Positions 1-4,555 of a stretch of DNA of 7,554 bases are shown here, one piece after another. The stretch spans positions 1 through 7,554 of the forward strand of contig CAKQHU010000065.1 in NCBI GenBank assembly GCA_934234275.1, read 5' to 3'. The notes under the pieces were generated by a model. That model searched no databases and was not told where the DNA came from. It saw nothing but the letters and a program-made list of their open reading frames with translations. The translations under genes and the position numbers were made by a program. Positions within the stretch are counted from its first letter, which is position 1, and every line of letters begins with the position of its first letter. The DNA comes from an uncultured Phascolarctobacterium sp. (GTDB lineage: Bacteria; Bacillota; Negativicutes; Acidaminococcales; Acidaminococcaceae).

Positions 1-1782
1 GGTCCTGCGGAGAAGAAGCATATCCTCTACCATCCGAAGAAAAGCAACTCCAATGATTTTGCCGAGCTTGATTTTACTTATTTCAACGCTGTTTACACAG
101 TAGAAAACGCGCTTGCCAAGGTCAAGGACGAAAAGGGCATGAAGCGCGTAGAAAAGTTTTTGAAGGAGGATATCTGCCCCGATTGTCACGGCACACGTCT
201 GTCCGCAGCTGCACGTGCGCCGAAGCTGTTGGGGATTTCCTTGGACGAGGCCTGCAGCATGACGTTGGCACAGCTTGTGACGTGGGTGCAGCGCATTCCG
301 CCAAGCTTGCCGGAAGCAATGCGCCCAATGGCGGAACGCATTTGCGAAGCATTTACAGGCACAGCCAAGCGTCTTATGGATTTGGGACTCGGTTATCTTA
401 CGCTCGACCGCTCCGCTGCTACACTTTCCACGGGAGAGCGGCAGCGGATGCAGTTGGCGCGAGCCGTGCGCAACCGTACTACCGGCGTGCTTTATGTGCT
501 GGATGAACCGTCCATCGGCCTGCATCCGTCAAACATCGTGGGCCTTACCGGTGTGATGCATGATTTGGTGGCAGACGGGAACTCCGTAATCCTTGTGGAC
601 CACGATACGCAGATTTTGCAGGAAGCAGACTGGCTGGTGGAAATGGGACCGGAGGCGGGCACCGGCGGTGGTCATGTAATTGCACAGGGAACGATAACGG
701 AAATAGAAGCGAATCCTGCTTCACAAATCGGGCCTTTCCTTGCGGGCGAGGCAACAGCGACGCGACAGAGTAAAGCTCAGGAGGAGCTGTTCTCTGATGG
801 CATCATTCATCTTGCTACCGCGTCGATACATACCGTTAAACCTTTAGAAATAGATATTCCCAATGGACGCCTGACGGTTGTTACCGGTGTATCGGGTTCA
901 GGCAAAACTACCATGGTTTTGGAAAGCCTTGTGCCTGCGCTGGCTGCGCAGATTGACGGCAAGGTGCTGCCAGAGCATATCCGTGCCGTTAACGCTGAGG
1001 GAATTGAGCACGTAAAGCTCATTGATGCTACGCCTATCGGAATTAATGTTCGCTCTACTGTTGCTACCTACGCAGGCATTCACGATGATTTGCGCAAGCT
1101 CTATGCCAAATTGCCGGAAGCCAAAGCGCACGAATATAAGGCCGGTGCTTTTTCGTACAACACAGGCTCGCTTCGCTGCCCAGGCTGTGACGGAACAGGC
1201 GTTGTCAGTTTAGACGTACAGTTTTTGCCAGACGTGGATATACCCTGCCCGGACTGCCGCGGTTCGCGGTACGCGAAGGCGGCCTATGATATCAGGCTGA
1301 CGAACGAGGCGGGGGAGAGTGCTTCGCTGCCGGAGCTGATGGCTATGGACGTAAACACTGCTCTTGAGTTCTGCAAAAATATGAAAGGCATTAGCCAAAA
1401 GCTGAACGTCCTGCGTCAGTTGGGCCTTGGTTATTTAACGCTGGGCGAGGAAACGCCGGGTTTATCGGGCGGTGAGGCGCAACGCTTGAAGCTGGCCGGC
1501 GAAATCGGCAGGACGCAGCATGATTCTGTCTTTGTTTTTGATGAGCCTTCGATTGGGTTGCATCCCCTGGATGTGCAGGTGCTGCTGAAGGTTTTTCAGG
1601 CGCTGTTGGATAATGGTGCAACAGTTATTGTCATTGAGCATGATCTGGATGTTATTCGGAGTGCCGACTATATTATTGACATGGGCCCCGGCGGCGGTGA
1701 CGCAGGCGGAAAGATTGTGGCCTGCGGAACGCCTGAAGAAATTAAAGCAAACGCCGATAGTATTACCGGCCGATTTTTGTGA
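1..1782 (+). CDS. UvrA-family ABC ATPase (excinuclease ABC subunit A-like), 5' end missing
   Basis: The frame is open from base 1, so the gene begins upstream; the ATG at 139 is internal, because UvrA-like sequence continues before it. The fragment has 593 residues and covers most of a tandem ABC ATPase. First half: a CPDC pair (C59, C62), an ABC signature LSTGE from residue 142, Walker B with D168-E169 followed by PSIGLHP, and H-loop H201. Second half: Walker A GVSGSGKTT (296-304), a CX2C-X19-CX2C zinc site (C393, C396, C416, C419), signature LSGGE from 488, Walker B D514-E515, and H547. The first Walker A is off the window. UvrA proteins recognise DNA lesions for UvrB/UvrC nucleotide excision repair in the cytoplasm. 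The LSTGERQR form of the first signature, instead of canonical LSGGE, suggests a UvrA paralogue rather than housekeeping UvrA, so no gene symbol is assigned. No uvrB or uvrC is visible. The family call is very secure; the paralogue call is an inference. Confidence 0.93.
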   Translation, partial: GPAEKKHILYHPKKSNSNDFAELDFTYFNAVYTVENALAKVKDEKGMKRVEKFLKEDICPDCHGTRLSAAARAPKLLGISLDEACSMTLAQLVTWVQRIPPSLPEAMRPMAERICEAFTGTAKRLMDLGLGYLTLDRSAATLSTGERQRMQLARAVRNRTTGVLYVLDEPSIGLHPSNIVGLTGVMHDLVADGNSVILVDHDTQILQEADWLVEMGPEAGTGGGHVIAQGTITEIEANPASQIGPFLAGEATATRQSKAQEELFSDGIIHLATASIHTVKPLEIDIPNGRLTVVTGVSGSGKTTMVLESLVPALAAQIDGKVLPEHIRAVNAEGIEHVKLIDATPIGINVRSTVATYAGIHDDLRKLYAKLPEAKAHEYKAGAFSYNTGSLRCPGCDGTGVVSLDVQFLPDVDIPCPDCRGSRYAKAAYDIRLTNEAGESASLPELMAMDVNTALEFCKNMKGISQKLNVLRQLGLGYLTLGEETPGLSGGEAQRLKLAGEIGRTQHDSVFVFDEPSIGLHPLDVQVLLKVFQALLDNGATVIVIEHDLDVIRSADYIIDMGPGGGDAGGKIVACGTPEEIKANADSITGRFL

Positions 1783-1817
1783 TTGAGCGTGGATTGACAA
1801 GAGAATAGAAAAAAGTA

Positions 1818-1860
1818 AGAGCTGACTTTGGCGAAGTGCGAAAGTCAGCTCTGTTTTTGT
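1818..1860 (+). terminator. Rho-independent terminator of the UvrA-like gene
   Basis: A perfect 12-bp stem (AGAGCTGACTTT at 1818-1829 pairing with AAAGTCAGCTCT at 1841-1852) closes an 11-nt loop and is followed by GTTTTTGT. It begins 36 bases after the stop codon. The 5' flank is A-rich, so it might also work in reverse, but no gene converges on it from the right. Confidence 0.92.
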
Positions 1861-1937
1861 GCGGGGAAAAGGTTATTCTTAACGCTGTCAAGCAGCGTCA
1901 GAGCTTGCTGATAAACTAGAAGATAGTAGGGCTTATT

Positions 1938-1948
1938 TGTGATATAAT
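1938..1948 (+). promoter_or_regulatory. Extended -10 promoter for the FrhB-family gene
   Basis: TGTGATATAAT matches the Gram-positive extended -10 pattern TRTGnTATAAT exactly, with the TATAAT hexamer at 1943-1948. No good -35 box sits 16-18 bp upstream, which is typical where the TGn extension substitutes for it. Transcription would start near 1955, giving a leader of about 70 nt before the ATG at 2027. A 6-bp hairpin (ACGCTG 1882-1887 with CAGCGT 1893-1898) lies upstream of the promoter and has no assigned role. Confidence 0.7.
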
Positions 1949-2026
1949 AAAAGAAAATTACTTAAGCGAAGTATTATGCTGAAATATGAGCTGTAACAAG
2001 GCTATGGCAATAGGGAGGTTAAAGAC

Positions 2027-3142
2027 ATGATTGAGCTGAGCAGCAAACAAAACTGTACAGGCTGCAGTGCCTGCGCTAATATCTGCCCGCGTGGCTGTAT
2101 AAAAATGACTGCGGATGAGGAAGGCTTTTTATATCCTGTGCTCAATGAAGAAATGTGTATGGACTGCGGTTTATGCGAAAATGTCTGCCCTATGCTGCAC
2201 AAACCGCAGCAGCATGAGGTGCTTGCTGTGTATGGCGCCAAGAACAACGATGATGCTGTGCGCTTTACCAGCTCCAGCGGGGGAATGTTCACGCTTTTTG
2301 CTGAAGAAATCCTGAAGCAAGGCGGTGTGGTGGTCGGCGCTGCGCTGGATGAGCAGCTTAATGTGCAGCATGTGCTTGTGGATAGCATTGCCGATTTGCC
2401 TAAGCTGCGTGGTTCGAAATATGTGCAGAGCAGAATTGGCAGGATTTACAGCGAGGTACGGCAAATTTTGCGTACAGGCAGAAAAGTTCTGTTCAGCGGT
2501 ACGCCTTGTCAGATCGCGGGTTTAAAGAGATATCTGGTAAAGCCGTCGGAAAATCTTTTGACGGTTGATGTGGTTTGCCATGGTGTGCCTAGTCCCAAGG
2601 TTTATCAAAAGCATTTGCGGGAGCTGGCGCAGGAGGCCGGCGAGCCTGTTGTGCAGGTGAAGTTTCGCGATAAGGCGAAGGGCTGGAAGCAGGGAGAAAC
2701 ATTATTTTTTACAGAGCATCAGCGCTTGGGGGCAAGCAAACGCCAGGAAACATATATGCGCCTGTTCCTGAATAACATAAGCATCCGTCCGTCTTGCGGC
2801 GAGTGTGCGTTTAATAATAAGCGCAGCCTGGCGGATATCACGATTGCCGATTATTGGGGCATTGATAAGCAGTACCCGGAATTTGATGATGATAAGGGCG
2901 TTACGCTGGTGCTGGTGAACAGTGAAGCCGGAGCGGAATTGCTGGCGAGCGTCAGTGACAAGGCGGAGCTTTTGACAACGGACTTTGCCAAGGGTGCGGA
3001 GTATAATCTGGCGGTGAGCAAGTCATTGCCGCTAAATCCTAAGCGGGCATTTTTCTTTGAGCATCTTGATGAGTATACGCTGAAAGAGATGGTGGAGAAG
3101 TGCTTGGAGGATAAAGAAGGAAAGATGAAACCGTTGTTTTAA
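2027..3142 (+). CDS. Double-[4Fe-4S] ferredoxin / coenzyme F420 hydrogenase beta-subunit (FrhB) family protein
   Basis: A 371-residue cytoplasmic iron-sulfur protein. The N-terminus holds two ferredoxin-type cluster motifs: C10, C13, C16, C20 and C44, C47, C50, C54, each CX2CX2CX3C. Next come a SSSGG motif near residue 83, GTPCQIAG with C161, VCHGVPSP with C184, a CGEC pair (C257, C260) and an ADYWG motif, all typical of the FrhB/FdhB family (COG1035). Related proteins carry electrons through flavin and Fe-S centres. Many bacterial members lack any F420 partner and lie in polysaccharide gene clusters beside pyruvyl transferases, so the F420 name is historical. The ATG is preceded by AGGGAGG (2012-2018) at good spacing. 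The gene has its own promoter and terminator and stands alone, so context does not reveal a substrate. Family assignment is firm; the physiological role is unknown. Confidence 0.88.
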   Translation: MIELSSKQNCTGCSACANICPRGCIKMTADEEGFLYPVLNEEMCMDCGLCENVCPMLHKPQQHEVLAVYGAKNNDDAVRFTSSSGGMFTLFAEEILKQGGVVVGAALDEQLNVQHVLVDSIADLPKLRGSKYVQSRIGRIYSEVRQILRTGRKVLFSGTPCQIAGLKRYLVKPSENLLTVDVVCHGVPSPKVYQKHLRELAQEAGEPVVQVKFRDKAKGWKQGETLFFTEHQRLGASKRQETYMRLFLNNISIRPSCGECAFNNKRSLADITIADYWGIDKQYPEFDDDKGVTLVLVNSEAGAELLASVSDKAELLTTDFAKGAEYNLAVSKSLPLNPKRAFFFEHLDEYTLKEMVEKCLEDKEGKMKPLF

Positions 3143-3163
3143 AATTATATTTACCTAACATTC

Positions 3164-3194
3164 AGAGGCAGGCTTTGCAGCTTGCCTCTTTTTT
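3164..3194 (+). terminator. Rho-independent terminator after the FrhB-family gene
   Basis: A 10-bp stem with one G-U pair (AGAGGCAGGC at 3164-3173 with GCTTGCCTCT at 3180-3189) closes a 6-nt loop and runs directly into a T6 tract (3189-3194). It lies 21 bases after the stop codon and separates this gene from the BREX operon, so the BREX genes should have their own promoter. Confidence 0.92.
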
Positions 3195-3259
3195 GAATCA
3201 AAGAAAACAAAGAAGGCTGATCCAGGCAGGAAAAAGAGATTTTCTGTAGAAATTTAATT

Positions 3260-3276
3260 ATGGTTTACTGTACCAT
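3260..3276 (+). promoter_or_regulatory. Weak dyad in the brxA upstream region (possible operator)
   Basis: ATGGT (3260-3264) and ACCAT (3272-3276) form a 5-bp inverted repeat with a 7-nt spacer, ending 23 bases before the brxA ATG. The 105-bp gap between the upstream terminator and brxA must hold the operon promoter. The best -10-like hexamer is TTTAAT at 3253-3258 (5 of 6 matches), with no recognisable -35. The dyad would lie near its start point, where a repressor could bind. Arms this short are expected by chance in a gap of this size, so this is only a pointer. Confidence 0.2.
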
Positions 3277-3299
3277 TTTCCAATAAAGGAGTTTTTGAT

Positions 3300-3950
3300 A
3301 TGCGTGATCCTGAATTATTAAGATATAAAGAATTGAGTCCTTACGCAAATTCAGGCTCATTGACCAGAGAGCAATTTCTGTTCCATGAAACGAGAGTTGT
3401 GGGTGAGCTGTATTTGCAGGGACTGACTGATGAAGAAATAATTGCTAAAGTTTATGCAGAAAATCTTTTTCGTTATCCTACGGAAAAAATGCTGCGTAAC
3501 ATTGCGAGAGCCTGCCTAAAGCGCATTCATGCTTTGGAGGATGCTGAAAATCCGGACGATAAGCGTTTAATAGATGCTTTGGTCAACAGGTCCAGCAGTG
3601 TAGCAAAGCAAATATGCCTATATGCAATGATGCAGCAAAATCGCTTAATCAACGATTTTATGCTGAAGGTTATCGGCAATAAATTTGCTGAACGTGATTA
3701 TAGCTTTAGCAAGTTGGTTGTCAGCAGTTTTCTTATTGATCTTCAGGAGCAGGATCCGTGGGTTGCTTCATGGAGTGCAAGTACGCTGAATAAAATAAGA
3801 CAGGTTATTGTCAAAACCTTGGTTGATAATGAGTATCTGGATGATATTAACTCCCGACAGCTCAATACTATTACTATAAATCCGATTTTAGAAGATATAT
3901 TGAGAGAAAAGCATAAGCCTGCCTTGGCTGCTTTCAATTGTTTATACTAA
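3300..3950 (+). CDS. brxA: BREX protein BrxA (DUF1819)
   Basis: A 216-residue soluble protein with no signal peptide or membrane segment. It is recognised as BrxA by the typical opening (a short Y-x-x-x-L segment, then TREQFLFHETRVV near residues 22-34), the all-helical middle, the DxxSRQL-like segment near the C-terminus, and its place directly before brxB and brxC. BrxA family proteins are DNA-binding, with winged-helix-like folds, and belong to the BREX core; their exact step in phage exclusion is not settled. The start is supported by AAAGGAG at 3285-3291, 8 nt before the ATG. It is the first gene of the operon after an intrinsic terminator, and its sampled GC is about 33%, well below the genes to its left. 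Length is in the usual family range of about 200 residues. The call rests on remembered family features plus gene order. Confidence 0.88.
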   Translation: MRDPELLRYKELSPYANSGSLTREQFLFHETRVVGELYLQGLTDEEIIAKVYAENLFRYPTEKMLRNIARACLKRIHALEDAENPDDKRLIDALVNRSSSVAKQICLYAMMQQNRLINDFMLKVIGNKFAERDYSFSKLVVSSFLIDLQEQDPWVASWSASTLNKIRQVIVKTLVDNEYLDDINSRQLNTITINPILEDILREKHKPALAAFNCLY

Positions 3951-3951
3951 C

Positions 3952-3957
3952 GAGGTG
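3952..3957 (+). promoter_or_regulatory. Ribosome binding site that decides the brxB start
   Basis: GAGGTG lies just after the brxA stop and 5 nt before the ATG at 3963. An in-frame GTG at 3957 overlaps this site and has no other Shine-Dalgarno sequence, so the ATG is the better start. Confidence 0.75.
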
Positions 3958-3962
3958 TGCAC

Positions 3963-4526
3963 ATGTCAGAAAAGAATATAAAAGAACGTCTTGACGAATT
4001 GGGAGCAAGATTGGGCGCAGAGGATTTTCGTGCCGGCGAAGGCCTGATGAACGAAGCAAATATAAGAATTTTTGCTTATGATCCTGCAGATGAAATGGCG
4101 GTGCGTTATTTTGTGAAGCTGGTGAATGATGATGCCGGTAAATATAAGGGCGTAAAAACATTTAATCTATTTGATGTTTTTCTGGATATTTGTGACGAAT
4201 ATGCTTCTGTTACCGATATTATCGAAGAAGAAAAATATTCCGGTTCTGAGTCTGTCCTGGAAGCTATTCAGGGCTTTGCGGATAATAAAGCCTTTGTGCA
4301 GAAGATGCTGGAGCAGGGAATGAATGATGCTGAGGTAATTATATTGTACGGTGTTGGCGAGGTTTATCCGATTGCCCGTCTGCATTTGATTCTTTCGGCA
4401 ATTCAGCCGGTGCGTTTGCAGAAGCCTGTTGTTGTTTTATATCCCGGAGAGTTTACCGGGGAACAGGTAAGACTTTTTAACAAATTGACGCCGAGCAGTT
4501 ATTATAGAGCAACTGCCAACTTGTAA
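3963..4526 (+). CDS. brxB: BREX protein BrxB (DUF1788)
   Basis: A 187-residue cytoplasmic protein from the ATG at 3963; starting at the in-frame GTG (3957) would add two residues but would overlap the Shine-Dalgarno site. It is recognised as BrxB by the FDVFLDICDEY segment, a helical centre, the late hydrophobic strand VVVLYPGEF (156-164), and the terminal SYYRA motif (179-183), which match the DUF1788 layout. BrxB is a small core subunit of BREX with no known enzymatic motif, and none is visible here. It lies 12 bp after brxA and 29 bp before brxC, all on one strand, which implies one transcript and fixed subunit ratios. Length agrees with the family (roughly 190-200 residues). No frame break or unusual feature was seen. 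Confidence 0.88.
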   Translation: MSEKNIKERLDELGARLGAEDFRAGEGLMNEANIRIFAYDPADEMAVRYFVKLVNDDAGKYKGVKTFNLFDVFLDICDEYASVTDIIEEEKYSGSESVLEAIQGFADNKAFVQKMLEQGMNDAEVIILYGVGEVYPIARLHLILSAIQPVRLQKPVVVLYPGEFTGEQVRLFNKLTPSSYYRATANL

Positions 4527-4540
4527 TAACTTAAGAGAGT

Positions 4541-4545
4541 GGAGG
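4541..4545 (+). promoter_or_regulatory. Ribosome binding site of brxC
   Basis: GGAGG is followed by ATGATGTAATATG. The brxC ATG at 4556 is 10 nt downstream. The two nearer ATGs (4546 and 4549) run straight into TAA at 4552 and are too close to the site to compete well. Confidence 0.7.
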
Positions 4546-4555
4546 ATGATGTAAT

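Noticed and set aside
139..141. ATG at 139 as the true start of the UvrA-like gene
   Set aside because: The same frame is open to base 1 with protein-like sequence, no ribosome binding site precedes this ATG, and starting here would leave out the first Walker A needed by the family.
1794..1799. TTGACA hexamer just after the UvrA-like gene, as a possible -35 box
   Set aside because: No -10-like hexamer lies 16-18 bp downstream, and the intrinsic terminator follows immediately.
1882..1898. ACGCTG-N5-CAGCGT hairpin as a terminator or riboswitch element
   Set aside because: There is no T-tract after it, it lies upstream of the mapped-by-motif promoter, and it is too small for a known riboswitch.
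2002..2388. Open frame of 128 codons on the minus strand
   Set aside because: It overlaps the start of the FrhB-family gene, including its ribosome site; its cysteine and serine runs are the reverse reading of the ferredoxin motifs.
3957..3959. GTG as the start of brxB
   Set aside because: It overlaps the GAGGTG ribosome site; the ATG six bases later has proper spacing.
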